Source: Brachynemurus nebulosus (taxonomy: Eukaryota > Arthropoda > Insecta > Neuroptera > Myrmeleontidae). From it: a DNA stretch of 64,000 nt. Both the position numbers and the translations under genes were made by a program. Under the pieces are notes generated by a model. That model was not told the DNA's origin. It searched no databases and saw only the letters and a program-made list of their open reading frames with translations. Position 1 is the first letter of the stretch; each line of letters begins with the position of its first letter. Location: positions 2,792,501 to 2,856,500 of the forward strand of contig JAPWDM010000034.1 in NCBI GenBank assembly GCA_035578155.1, in the 5' to 3' direction. This document shows positions 52,534 through 64,000 of the stretch, piece by piece.

Positions 52534-53170
52534 TCGAAAATCCAAAAAAATCTGAAACTTTGTCAGTATGTAGAGGGTGACTACCTAATAACATAAAAAA
52601 TATCAGTTGCTGCTAAAAAAGGTTTTTAAGGGATAAATCATCCCCTCAAAGTTGGAACTAAAAAATTTAAAAATCAATGAAATTTTGTTTATACATACCT
52701 TAAAGAGGTCAGTAAGAAAAATAGAACATTATTTTTTTTGTATTTACACATTTTTAAGGTGTGAAACCACCCCTTCAATTGTGTACTTAAAAATTTAAAA
52801 ATTGATGATATTTTGTTTATATATACATACTATACAGAGTTCTAGTAGTAAATATAACATCATTTTTTACATCCACAAATTTTTAAGGGGTGAATCACCC
52901 CTTCAAGTGTGTGCCTAAAAATTTGCTATGTTTTGTTTATACATATTATACGGAATTCTAATAATAAATATAATTTTGCGTCCACCCGTTCAAGTGTGTA
53001 CTTAAAAAATTTAAAAATTGATGAAATTTTGTTTACATAATATATTACAATGAGACCTAACAATAAATATATTATTAGTTTTTTCTTCCACAGAGTTCTA
53101 GGGTTTTTTTATGTTATTAGGTAGTCACCCTCTACATACTGACAAAGTTTCAGATTTTTTTGAATGTTCG
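52534..53170. mobile_element. MITE with internal ~120-bp tandem repeats
   Basis: The outer arms of about 70 bp are near-perfect inverses (AAATCTGAAACTTTGTCAGT and its complement). Between them are four degenerate tandem units (about 52620-53095) carrying TTTTTAAGGNGTGAANCACC, CCCCTTCAAGTGTGT and TGATGAAATTTTGTTTA. Confidence 0.8.
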
Positions 53171-54379
53171 ACTTGTTAGTTACAATTAAAGATTTATTAG
53201 TAATAAGTTTGGTTAGTTTGAGGTCCGTAAATATTGGGATTATATATCGATTTTTATTTGTTGAATAAGTCTAATTTTTTTACCGCAGCTAGTTAAGTGT
53301 GGTAACTGGTTAGTGTTCATGTTGATCAAAATTTTTAGAACGAAGGTTGTTAACGGCAATTGAAACAAGTTGTAGGTATGATCTATTAACTTTAATTAGG
53401 ATATTATATTAACAAATATTTAAAAATTGATAATAAAATTTTTTATGTGATGTAAACTTTCTGTAACGTCCGTGTATGTTTATATGAATTTCATATTTTG
53501 TTCAATATCATATTTTAACGTTAGTAGTTTTTGATTATTTTAAATTCAAATAAGTGTTATAGGTGGTCTAATAATACGAAATGCCATTTTTTAATTATTT
53601 ATTTTTTAGTTATTCGTCTCGAATCAATCATCTGATTTCTTAAATGATTGGTTTTAAAGTTTTTTTTTTTTTTTCATTAAAAGTTGATGGAGACTGTAAT
53701 TTTTTTTATTTTTTATTACTTTTGAAGTATTTGACAATTTTTCAAAGTGTTTTTTAAAATGAATCTCAAGCTGGCAGCTGCATATTCTATCCGGAGATTT
53801 GTGAATATGGAAATTTGTGAACAGATAATATTAATATAATTTTTGTGAGAAATAAAGAACTATAAGTAATAGATGTTATTTCACAATGGAAGATAGCAAT
53901 ATAAGGAATATGAGTAGTAATAGTACGGAAAACTATTTTTATAGTTGATTTTTTTGATATGTACATATAATTTTTATTATTTGTTGTAGTTATTAAATGT
54001 TATCATACATTCATATCTTTTCTATGATTTCGTAAGTCAGACAACGAAACCATTATAAGATCGGTCTGTCTGTGTCCACTTTTATAAACTACAGGGCCAC
54101 AGTAATAACATTTTTTTTTTTTTATCAAGGGGTTATTTTTAAAATTTGTTATTGATTTTTTTTTAACTCAATTAAAAAGTAAAAAGTTCGGATTACATCA
54201 TAAATATAAAAATATTTTTTTTACTTATAATTTGTCCAAATAAATAGTTTGAAGCACTTTTTAAAAATTTGTCAACTAGGTTATTGTTGCGTACTGTCGG
54301 TAACAGTGAGTAGCCATTAAAAAACAGCATATCGTATTGCACGAGCCAATAACATTTAGTTAGTACAATCATATAAGGT
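53171..54379. other. AT-rich, no feature recognised
   Basis: Several homopolymer runs of T. No gene supported. Confidence 0.3.
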
Positions 54380-54520
54380 GAAAGAAGGGGTAAACCTCGG
54401 AATGAAAGATAAGCTACAAACTTGCATAAATTTTTGTTTTTGACATTTTATATGTTGTCTAAAAAGTTTTGTAGAATTTCGTGTACGCGAGTCATATATT
54501 CAAGGTTAAAGGTTACAATA
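54380..54520. repeat. Inverted partner of 56140-56245 and 56410-56480
   Basis: GGAATGAAAGATAAGCTACA, TTTGACATTTTATA and CGTGTACGCGA recur in inverse near 56.14-56.48 kb, so the 54.4-56.5 kb stretch is bounded by inverted repeats. Confidence 0.6.
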
Positions 54521-54559
54521 CCTCTGTCGCAGCACCTGCATAACATTGCGAATTTTCAA

Positions 54560-54890
54560 AAATTTGACACTGGCGGATCTCATATAACAACCTGTATCCA
54601 TCTAAAATAGTTTAGCTCTCTAACAGTGAAAAATTTTTCAAAATTGATTGAGTAGTTAATTTTTGGTGCTTTTGGGTCCCCAGGACCTTGGCCGATCTCA
54701 TACAGTATAGCATATATGCTTTTAAACGAGTTTAACTTTTTAAAGGTGAAAAAAATTTTCAAAATTGGTTGGGCAGTTTAATTTTTACACTTTTGGGACC
54801 TCCGCACCCTGGCGAATCTCATATAACATAACCTTTATCCATCTAAAATAGTTTAGGTCTATAACAGTGAACAAATCTTCAACATCGATG
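54560..54890. repeat. ~130-bp tandem repeat, three units
   Basis: Units begin near 54567, 54690 and 54810. The core is GGCGGATCTCATATA, CCATCTAAAATAGTTTA and AACAGTGAAAAA. Diverged. Confidence 0.8.
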
Positions 54891-55281
54891 ATGACGCGAT
54901 CTTGAAAACTTAGTTAATTTTTATTTTGAAAAATGAAACATATAAATATTGTTATTGTAATGACAAAAACTATTAAGCATTTATTGTAAAGAAATTGTAA
55001 AGAAATTCAACAAATTTTTTAATTTTTCTCAAAAGTTACACTTAGAACAATGTTTAAAAGCTTATCTTATGTAATTTTTGACGCTCTTTCCGATGGTGTA
55101 AAAAAAATAAAATTTTTGAAATCTGGCCAATTTTTGCAAAAAACCACTAATAATGGTGAAAGTTGGGCAAAATTTTGGCTTCCAAAAATCTGACGTATCT
55201 GGCTAACGAACTCATCCAAGCTTTTGGGATTTTTGATCTACACACCAAGTTTCGTAACAATGGCTCCGTTCGAGAATTATC

Positions 55282-55285
<4 letters not shown>
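54891..55285. other. Non-coding flank of a (TA)n array
   Basis: No gene. The last 140 bp (TTCGTAACAATGGCTCCGTT area) abut the TA run, as repeat flanks do elsewhere in the window. Confidence 0.35.

Positions 55286-55368
<83 letters not shown>
55286..55368. repeat. (TA)n microsatellite
   Basis: A pure TA run of about 83 bp. Confidence 0.95.
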
Positions 55369-55371
<3 letters not shown>

Positions 55372-55485
55372 TTTAGTGAAGGCCACTTTTGGTTTCTCGA
55401 GGCCTCAAAACAAATTTCTGCTATAGTCCCGAGTTCAGGTCTTTTCATGGCACCCGCTGAATTTCCAAAATGGAAATTCGCTTAA
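55369..55485. repeat. (TA)n-linked repeat flank, copy 2
   Basis: Related to 18686-18800 (see that entry), in the same position relative to a (TA)n run. Confidence 0.55.
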
Positions 55486-55504
55486 AAATGTTTTTTTTTT
55501 TTTA

Positions 55505-55796
55505 ATATCTTGTTTCCTAAGCTCTAAATGACTTTTAATATTATTAGAAAAGTTTCAGAACGTACTTTTGAAGTTATTAGAAAAGTTTTAGATGGTATTA
55601 AATATTGGATTCTACAGTTGACCCTGCGTTATCATACATACAGGTAAGCACCCCCCACTCTTCGCGCTCTATCACAGGAACAGTTGATTGTACAAAATAT
55701 TGTCTAAGATCAAATTTGTAGGAATTGTATGCTCTATAACTTTTCTAATAACTTCAAAAGTCATTTAGAGCATAGGAAACTAGATACTTTAATTTC
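55505..55796. mobile_element. Inverted-repeat MITE
   Basis: 55505-55554 and 55738-55796 are inverses (CTCTAAATGACTTTT, TTATTAGAAAAGTTT). A further partial copy lies at 55566-55596. Confidence 0.65.
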
Positions 55797-56130
55797 TTTA
55801 AATGATAAAGACGAATTAACTAATCTGCAATATGGCGGCTCAAAATGCTGTGATGTGTATATATTCATTGGTACAGGTGCCGCTATCTGTGACAGATTTT
55901 TCGAAATACGGTATAATTCTAAATAATGTTCAGTTTTATCAACATAGTTTAGTATAATTTATATTTTGTAAATTCCTAGGGTTCACTTTTTTGATGTTGG
56001 GATCTTTGATTTTTTCTTTTTCTGTTTTTGTAACCTTTTCTATTGTACTTATCACTGGTAGTAAAAAGTCCGGAATTTTGAGAAAAAAGAATTTTTTTAT
56101 ATGGTTTGTTTAAAAGGGTTAAAAAAAAGT
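55797..56130. repeat. Repeat H, copy 3 (uninterrupted)
   Basis: This is the continuous version of the repeat found split at 6327-8040 and partly at 19337-19518. No coding frame. Confidence 0.75.
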
Positions 56131-56198
56131 TTTTCTGGCCTTTAACCTTGTATATTTTGATTCGCGTACACGAGATTCTATGAGATTTCTGAGACAAC

Positions 56199-56630
56199 GT
56201 ATAAAATGTCAAAACAAAGCTTATTGTCTTTCATTCCTTGGTCAAATCTTTATTTGACTGGACTAAATATTGATTCCATGCACCAAATAGTTCTAAATAA
56301 AGAAAAACTCTGCTTTCCTACATTTTATTGCATTATTTCTAGACACTCAGTTTAAATAAAATAAGATTTAATTCAAAAAGATGCATAAACCAACAAAAAT
56401 AGTATAAAAATATGTATAAAATGTCAAAACAAAGGTTTTCACAAGTTTGTAGCTTATTGTCTTTCATTCCTTGGTCGAATCTTTATTTGACTGGACTAAA
56501 TATTGATTTCATACACCAAATAGTTCTAAATAAAGAAAAACTCTGCTTTCCTACATTTTATTGCATTATTTCTAGACACTCAGTTTAAATACAATAATAT
56601 TTAATTCAAAAAGATGCATAAACCGCATCG
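56199..56630. repeat. 215-bp tandem duplication
   Basis: Direct copies start at 56199 and 56414 and differ at few positions, for example GGTCAAATCTTT against GGTCGAATCTTT. The second has a short extra stretch (GGTTTTCACAAGTTTGTA). Confidence 0.9.
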
Positions 56631-58076
56631 CATACATACATAAGCATGCATTTTAATAAGTTAATTAAAAATATTCTTAAAAATTAGAAATATGCACAAA
56701 GATCCTTTTTTAGAAAATCATTTGCTATTAACATTCCTCATTTTTCCCTTTTAGTGATTTTATTTTTTTATTTTTATAAAGCTCAAATATTTAAAATGAA
56801 TTCCAGTCCACTGTATATATTGATTGTTGCTAATCTTTAGTGTTTTATTAGGATTGAAACAAAAGTTTTGGAATAATTAGTAGATGGCAAATTTACTACT
56901 TACATTTTTTTTTAAATTTTGAAAGTCGTTTGTTGAATCTTATAAATAAAGCAGTTCTCATTTATACCAAAATCGTAATAGTATAAAAGGTATAAGAACT
57001 ATGAAACATTTCACTCAAAGAGTTTTATATTGGTTAAAATTTTAAATTTTGGCTGTATTTGAAATATATTTCTATTTTAAATCTGTTTCGTTGAAACCTC
57101 TGTGGTTGAAACTGTCAATTGATGGACAGGAAGCAGATGGTTTTCGACCTCGGTAATTTAGTGATTACGATTAAATACTTCGATTTAAAGTTTTCGATAT
57201 TAAAAATCATATAAAAATTTAATAGTTTTGCGATACATTTCCCTTTCTAGTCACTATTTTTCAGAATTTTTCTATTTTATTTCTAAAAAGATGATTTACT
57301 ATCTATCAGCTCTCGTTATTCGTTATTGACTCTCCTTGATTTCGCCTTTTTACGTTTTTTTTTTTTTTTTTTTTAAACTTTCGAAATTTATTTAGCAGTT
57401 TTAAATTTTACGTATTTTAAGCAAAAGTAACTATAATTGTTATAATTACATAAATACATACGTAAAAGGGTGACTCCAAATTTTGCGCCAAATTTTCGTC
57501 GACTTTATGATTTTTTTTGAAGAGTGGTCTAAATGGTAGTTAAAGATGAGACATTAATCCTCACAAAATTTCAAGCTAAGCATATTTTTTGTTTCTGAGA
57601 TATGACGAGTCAAACGTGTCTTTTGATCTATGCACACTATAATAAATTGGACATTTTTAATGACCCTGTCTCGTTCTATAATATATTAATATTTTTCCGA
57701 AACCTTTTTTTAATGTGAAATTTTACCCAACACTGTTTCAGACGTATTCAAAATATAAAATTTTAAACTGTATAAAATTCTTTGATTGAAATACTTGATA
57801 GTTCTAACGTAGTTGATGCAACTACGCTGATATGGATACTTATGTTCAAGAAGATACCTCCAATGTTATCCAATATAGTGAAGCCTTCTCTATAAATTAC
57901 TAATTTCTAATGGGTCATGTTTTGTCCCAGTAAGTTATTAGTTATTTTACTTCAAAATTTTTAAAGGTTTATTCATACTTTAATGCTTTTTATACAATTT
58001 TTTGAAATTTCTTTGATAAAAAGTTATATCATCTGTAACGATGGACTTAAACGTTACCAAAAAAAAGAATCACATT
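56631..58076. other. AT-rich, no feature recognised
   Basis: No gene, tandem repeat or obvious element. A poly-T run lies at 57355-57374. Confidence 0.3.
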
Positions 58077-58207
58077 TTGAATATGGTGAAAAAATTTTTA
58101 ATTTTGTCAAATTTTCACTGAAATATAGAGATATATTTAAGTGAAAATAATATATCTCTATATTTAAGTGAAATTTGACAAAATTCAAAATTCTTTCACC
58201 ATATTCA
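58077..58207. repeat. 131-bp hairpin
   Basis: 58077-58134 and 58151-58207 are inverses with a loop of about 16 bp (GAATATGGTGAAA ... TTTCACCATATTC). It could be a small MITE; the stem would be precursor-like if transcribed. Confidence 0.75.
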
Positions 58208-59422
58208 GTATGCATTTTCGCAAAGTAAAATTATCTACAATTAATTATGCGAATCTCATTTTCATATCATCAAACAGATTAAAATAATTTAAACACTTTT
58301 TACTGACCATGGAGTTTACAATTATATATAATACGGGAGGGTTGTGTATGTACTGTCATTGTGTTAAAATGAGCCACAAAATTTGAAATTAATATCTTCA
58401 TCACCATCATTGTACGTCAACTATGCATAACGTAAAAGTATTCCTTTTACCTTGAATGATTAATGACATACAATGAACTACTCCTTATTATATTGTGTTA
58501 GTGTATATAACTCTGTGGTAGTGATTTTAATACTAGCGTGATTTTGTATTATAACGCATGATCTGATTACGATTATACTCTTGCTCATAAAATTACCATA
58601 ATATAAATACTCGAAAATTTTAATATCGTTTGAATAGAATCTAAAAAGTTGTAAATCTTATTATAAATATTTTGTTATAAAAAAATACCAAAAATTCGTT
58701 AAATTAATAATAATCAATTTTAATTTTATTCTTTAAAAGAACTGTTAGTAAAAAGAATGTAGCAAAATATATATTTAAAAAAATTTAAAAATAGTAGCCA
58801 GAAATTTTTAAATCTAGGTCCCTTGTTTCATGTTTCGTGAATTTATCAAAAACGGAGATTAGTTATTATTATGTAACAATCTGAAGAAAAAAATAGTGTG
58901 AAATTCGCGGTTAAAAAAATTTAAATTATATGGGGGGACCAATCAATTTTTGTCAAAAGTAACATTGTGATAAAAGCTATAAACATATTGACACCTAGTG
59001 TTTAAAATGAAAATAAATAAAATTTGTATTTCGTAATGTAATGAATAGTATATTTTTTTTTTTTTTATATATTTTAAAATGTGCAGTTATGTATATAAAA
59101 CTGTTTACATGTAATTTGGTATATCAGTAATAAATTTTGGGTTAGACAATATATGTATATTTGTTTATGTAAGAGATAAAGAAACTATTGCAAAAAGTGT
59201 AATCATTTATTGTGGCGTGAAATTTTATTAAATAGTGAAAAAATGCTCTTATTGCCTGAATCTCCTCTCCTTAACTAATAATAATAATAATATTTAAAGC
59301 TAGCTGTGCTTTGCGTAGAAACACACTGAGCAGTGAATCGAACATATTAACATATGTTTCTACATATGTGTCGATTCTCTCCTCAATGTAGAAACGTCAG
59401 TATTCGTTCCGAGCCAAAAATA
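58208..59422. other. AT-rich, no feature recognised
   Basis: A short (ATA)n run lies at 59277-59293 and a palindromic patch around ACATATGTTTCTACATATGT at 59352-59371. No gene supported. Confidence 0.3.
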
Positions 59423-60295
59423 TAGACAAGCTGCGTACTTTTAAAATTCGACTGTTGCGCCGCCTATAGGGAAAGCAAGTCAACGCTGGCGTTTGCTGTT
59501 ACCTTAAATATATATGTAACTTTAAAAAAAATGTTTTATTAAATGAATAAAAATGTCAATTATTATTTATTTTGCTTTTCAGTTCATTAAAATCGATTTT
59601 TTATACTCTAAATCAATACCCAAATGTCAAATTTACGACCTATTTTTAAATAATTTAATTAAATGAAACCCTTTTGACAGATAAACTTAAAAAAATATCA
59701 ATCATCTAATTATTTTGATTTTAAAATATAAAACAAATTTCTTTATTTTAACAAAAAGGTTTATATAATTATTTTATTCATTCATGGTACGTATTTTAAA
59801 ATTTCTACGCAAGTTTTTAGTAATTATAATAATAAACAGCATTGAAGTTCGCTAAATATATGTATAATATGGCATATTTACGTAAAGCAAAATGAAGTAG
59901 TAAAGTAAAATTTATAATGCTCATGCTATAATCAAATGATTTTAAAAGGACGAATATTGCCACAAACTACACAAACTGAGTATTAACAATCCCTTTTTGT
60001 TACAACTGATGTAAACAAATAGCTGTTGCAGAAAAGAATCCTTCTAAATGAAAATATCAAATTGAAATTCATTCTCATCCGTAGATTAAAATGATATGAA
60101 CTGAAAAAGAGTGTTTTCAGTAAAATAAAAATCTTGAAATTATTCATTTTAATTGCCACTAAGGACTTTTTATTATTTTTTTCGCCTCTTAAATCCATTT
60201 TGATAAACTTTTTACATTAGTATTTTTAAATGTCAAACGCCAGTTTTGACAAAAATGCCACTAGAGCGCACTACTTGAGCTACGCAGCTTGTCTA
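59423..60295. mobile_element. TA-flanked MITE, TAGACAAGCTGCGTA ends
   Basis: TAGACAAGCTGCGTA at the left and its exact inverse TACGCAGCTTGTCTA at the right, with TA at 59421-59422 and 60296-60297. Length 873 bp. No transposase. Confidence 0.75.
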
Positions 60296-60325
60296 TAGTC
60301 ATCTGTATCATGCAATTATTTGACA

Positions 60326-60692
60326 ATGAGCCATTTTCTCAAAATATGTAAATGTCTGACACCAAGGCGGCGACACAGGTAAGTTGGGACTACATCTCTA
60401 TGATTGCAATTTTAATTTAAAAATTGCTATGTAACGGCATAAAAAAATTGTTTAACACCAGGGCGGCGCCACAGGTTAATCGGAACTATCTCTATAGTTG
60501 GAATATTAATTTCTAAAAAATAAACAATATTCCTAGGTAACCTAATTGGAAAATTTCGTTGCTAAAATGGAATTAACAGAAGGTGATTTTTGGTTGGTTA
60601 AATTAATATCTCGATTATAGACATGTAATCCGAAATACCTGTGTCGCCGCCCTGGTGACAGATTGCTACATATTTGAGAAAATGGTCCATTT
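60326..60692. mobile_element. Inverted-repeat MITE with a third internal copy of its GC-rich box
   Basis: The arms of about 85 bp share CCATTTTCTCAAA and CACCANGGCGGCGACACAGG. The same GC-rich box appears once more, in direct orientation, at about 60459-60478, followed by the same CTCTAT(A/G)(A/G)TTG context. Confidence 0.75.
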
Positions 60693-61149
60693 ATCAGGAC
60701 GCCTTACTATTGTAAGGCGTCTAATAACAAATAAAAAATATAAACTAATAAAAAATATATTAAAAAACTGAAATTTGTTTAATAAAAGCCATACATCGGC
60801 TCATTTTACCTTAAAAATGTCTTAAAATGGAATAGCTTTCAATAATTAACCAAAAAACCGCATAAGAGGTAATTTTTATCACATTTTTTTGAAAATTTCA
60901 ATATAAAGTGACGTTTTATAGTTGGGATATATATAATTATTTATTAGCATTTTGTAGAATCTGGTAGACATCGTAGTAAGTTCTCGCTTTGAAAAAATCA
61001 GCTTTTTTAAAAAAAAATTTTTTCTTAAAAAAAAAAAAAATAGTAAAATCATGTACAAACAGCGTCTGGATAAAGCATAGATAAAGTACACCAGAATTTT
61101 ATTTCTGAAAGATAGCCAACTTCAATAAATTTTTTTGACTCTGTATTAC
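60693..61149. other. AT-rich, no feature recognised
   Basis: No gene or paired repeat seen. Confidence 0.3.
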
Positions 61150-61220
61150 CTCTATGGAACTGAGAACGGGGGCACCGTGTATAGATGTCATCGTTGTCGT
61201 TATCATCATGCGTAGTACAC
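61150..61220 (-). CDS. Candidate 71-bp exon of an unidentified gene
   Basis: I do not recognise the gene. On the minus strand the segment is preceded by a pyrimidine-rich acceptor (CTCTGTTCTTTTCAG) and followed by GAG|GTAATA, a reasonable donor. Its GC content stands out from the very AT-rich surroundings, and no repeat copy of it exists in the window. Two of three frames are open: one gives CTTHDDNDNDDIYTRCPRSQ, the other a Met/Thr-rich peptide. No neighbouring exon is visible, so a chance pair of splice signals cannot be excluded. Confidence 0.3.
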
Positions 61221-61900
61221 CTGAAAAGAACAGAGATGTCACTATAATAATTTTAAATTATCTTTAGCCTTATCTGATAATGTAGATTACTACTAGTAAG
61301 ATAATCCACTAAAATTCTACTAATTGCATTTTATTTTGATCAATTTTTCAAGTTTAAAACTCATACAATAATTATAAACTCATATATTTGTTTAAAAACA
61401 AAGTAAATTTATTTTTATTCAAAATTTTACATTAATCAAATATTTCGAAAATATGTATATATCACTATCACTGATTCTAATTTCTGACAAGTGTGCTCCT
61501 CCCATTTTTCTGCAACAGATAAAATGTATTCTAATTTTCTAATTAATTTACTGTGATAATAAAATAAATAATTATTTTCAAATAAAAATAAACTAATAAA
61601 TATTAATTATACATACCTCCAATAATAATTAAGTAAAATTATTAAATTTAATATTGAACTCAAAAAAATAGACGAATTTCTCATAAATAACTAATTCGAA
61701 AAAAATGAATATTTCCTGATAGAATTTTTTGTAATTGTTACTATAGAAAAGTTACAAATTATAAATTTCTAAAATAGTAGAATAAGTTCTATGAACAGTA
61801 AATTCGACAGATATCGGCAGTGCTACTGCACTGCCCTCTGAACTCAGCGCCAAAATAACCACTTGCTAAGAAAAAATCCAAAATCCTATAATTTGAGTGA

Positions 61901-61903
<3 letters not shown>
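61221..61903. other. AT-rich, no feature recognised
   Basis: No gene seen. A small GC-richer patch with GGCAGTGCTACTGCACTGCC lies at 61815-61834 and is itself a short palindrome. Confidence 0.3.

Positions 61904-61968
<65 letters not shown>
61904..61968. repeat. (TA)n microsatellite
   Basis: A pure TA run. Confidence 0.95.
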
Positions 61969-61971
<3 letters not shown>

Positions 61972-62793
61972 TTATTCTCTTTGGGATAAACTGACATACT
62001 TGTCCACCTTGAGCGCTGTAGTCGAATTTCGTTTCCCCTCTAGGCAAAAGCTGATAGCGAATAGGATACTTTATTTGTTCGAAAGTGTTGAATATCAAAT
62101 ATCATTTGATTATAATGATTGATGTAACACAAAAATATTTGGCAAATATTTGGCACTTATTCAGAAATTTTATTTTGGAAATAAAAAAATGCTTCATTAC
62201 TTTAGAACGACATCACAATTTATGAACAAATATGTTGGTTCTGAGATAATTTTTATCAGTGAAGCGAAATTATGTTCTGTTTTCAATTTCAGTACTTCTG
62301 AATTTATAGTATAATAATCGAGCAGAATTTAAATACTCCCTTTATTTTAACATGTTATAAATATAATCGCAGTTTTAAGGTTATAAAGATTGGTATTGAT
62401 GTTCGTTTGTTTTAAAATTGTGATGTGATTACAACATTATTCAAGAATATTTTGAATAAATAAAACATCAGTTAATGAATAATTTATTTTTATTTTTTAA
62501 CGTAAAGTTGGATTCCAATTTTATCTTGTTTAATTAAGACGCATAATTTTCATTTTGAACAACATAATATAATATCTATACAATAGAGTAACAAACTAGG
62601 GTTTGTTTGCTGTAACAGCTATTTGACTTAATTTTTAAATATGATATTACGAGCTAGAAAATATTAGAAAAAATCTGTAAATATATTTATATATTTACTA
62701 ATAATTAATAATATATAGATTTACTAACAATTAATAAAACACTTTGCAAAAATACCACTTTTATTTAAATAATTTTTGACATATTTTAATCTA
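61969..62793. other. AT-rich, no feature recognised
   Basis: No gene or element supported. Confidence 0.3.
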
Positions 62794-63654
62794 AGGTAAA
62801 AGACCCGGTAATTGACCCTGGCCCAGTTTCTGAACTTTTCAACTTTGTTATAAATTAATAAAAAAACTATATTTTAAATAAGAAAAAAAATAAATTCTTA
62901 ATTTAAAGTAATTTATTCTGTGTCTAATGAACAGCAATTTAAAAAGTTTAGAATATATTAACTAAATAAAAAAAAATTTTTAAGTTTAAAATGTGTGTAA
63001 AAACTATTTTTTTGGTAGTTTCCTAACAGTTTATGTTACAAGGTACTCATTTTGATCTGTGCAATATTCATCATGTAAGTATGAAAATTTAATTAAAAAT
63101 ATATGAGCAGGTTAATATTTGTTTAAAATTTATTTTAAAATATTTATAAAATACCTTAGAATGATTTTTATTATTGAAATATGAGGGTCAATTACTAGGC
63201 TCACTTCTAAAGTGGTATGGTCCAATTAAATTCTAACCAGTTTTTGTTAGTTATTTTGTTATTTATAGTTATCTTCGATTAGTTTTTGTTATTTTTCATA
63301 ACGTATATAACATTAAACATTCATTTTTATCAATAAAAAATTATTTATAAATTAAATTTTAAAAAACCGTATTTTTAAATTTAAGGATCAGAAACTAGGC
63401 CACTGTCAGGGTCAAAAACTGTCACATGAGAAATTTTGAAGGTCAGAAACTGGGTCCTTTTTGTCAATTTTTAAAACATTAATTTAAATTATTAATTCAA
63501 TTCAAATAATTATTGTACTTGTATGACTTTATTTTGAAAGCCATAAACTAGTTGATAAAATTATTAATTGTCTCTTAAGTTTAAACTTATATTTATTACT
63601 GTCGTTTAACCTCAGCCGTCACTCTTAAAAGGTCAGAAACTAGGCCCGTTACCT
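62794..63654. mobile_element. TA-flanked element K2 with repeated GGTCAGAAACTAGGCCC box
   Basis: The ends AGGTAAAAGACCCGG and, read inward, AGGTAACGGGCCTAG lie between TA at 62792-62793 and 63655-63656. The box GGTCAGAAACTAGGCCC or a close variant occurs near 62804-62820 (inverse), 63183-63200, 63387-63402, 63441-63457 and 63631-63647. No coding frame. Ends resemble K1 (11280-13174). Confidence 0.55.
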
Positions 63655-63656
63655 TA

Positions 63657-64000
63657 TATGATTATGAACTTTGTTGATGATGATTATATGGATCGAAACA
63701 TGTCAAAAATTTAATTAAATAAAAGTGGTATTTTTTCAAAGTAAAATATTTTACTAATTATTAGCAAATATGGAATACCATAAAGTAACGCTCAAATCAG
63801 TGAAATTTATTTTTAGATTTATAGCATTAGAAATAAATGATTATGAGATGATTTACTATAGTCCACTGGGACAATAAAAGCGAATATTTTTGCCACTATT
63901 TTACAAAATTTCATATTGTTGAAAATGAGTATGCTTTTTTAGTCAGTTCTTACACTATATAGTTTTTTTCTTCTTTTTTAAATTTATAAAATAAACAGGT
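63657..64000. other. AT-rich, no feature recognised
   Basis: No gene seen up to the window edge. Confidence 0.3.

Overview
The window looks like arthropod, most probably insect, nuclear DNA. It is strongly AT-rich, has spliced genes with GT..AG introns, and carries insect-type mobile elements (piggyBac, mariner/Tc1, hAT, Ty3/Gypsy, a non-LTR retrotransposon, fold-back elements) nested in one another. More than a dozen (TA)n arrays of roughly 50-110 bp are scattered through it. I cannot name the species. I see no bacterial, tRNA, rRNA or CRISPR features.

One host gene is well supported. It lies on the + strand as three phase-0 coding exons at 23961-24098, 25502-25756 and 49897-50592. They encode a 362-residue type II membrane protein that I read as a DUF1647-type, glycosyltransferase-like Golgi/ER protein. 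Its second intron is about 24.1 kb and consists largely of transposable elements. A possible short exon of another gene, on the - strand, lies at 61150-61220.

Region by region. 0-8 kb: a hAT MITE, fold-back MITEs, a mariner 3' remnant, a 5'-truncated LINE reverse transcriptase, and an unexplained region of repeated short motifs. 8.5-17.3 kb: a truncated Ty3/Gypsy element on the - strand, with gag, a UUUAAAC -1 frameshift site, and protease plus partial RT. It is interrupted by a TA-flanked element, by a perfect-looking 465-bp inverted duplication, and by a decayed piggyBac. The piggyBac in turn holds a pogo-like MITE, a tandem repeat and a poly(A) retro-insertion. 18-23.6 kb: tandem repeats, half of a fold-back element, and a hAT with a nested Harbinger-like MITE. 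24-50.6 kb: the host gene and its element-filled introns. 51-64 kb: more hairpin MITEs, tandem repeats, and little else.

The most unusual content is in intron 2. One is a fold-back family (arms called A, C and (TA)n, centre called B) whose inverted arms are built from degenerate ~160-bp tandem units, like Drosophila FB elements. The other is a 1.2-kb TA-flanked element (called D, two copies) holding seven evenly spaced 103-bp-period sites that match the heat-shock element consensus, four in one orientation and three inverted. Letter names are mine. All repeat calls come from reading the window by eye, without alignment software or database searches.
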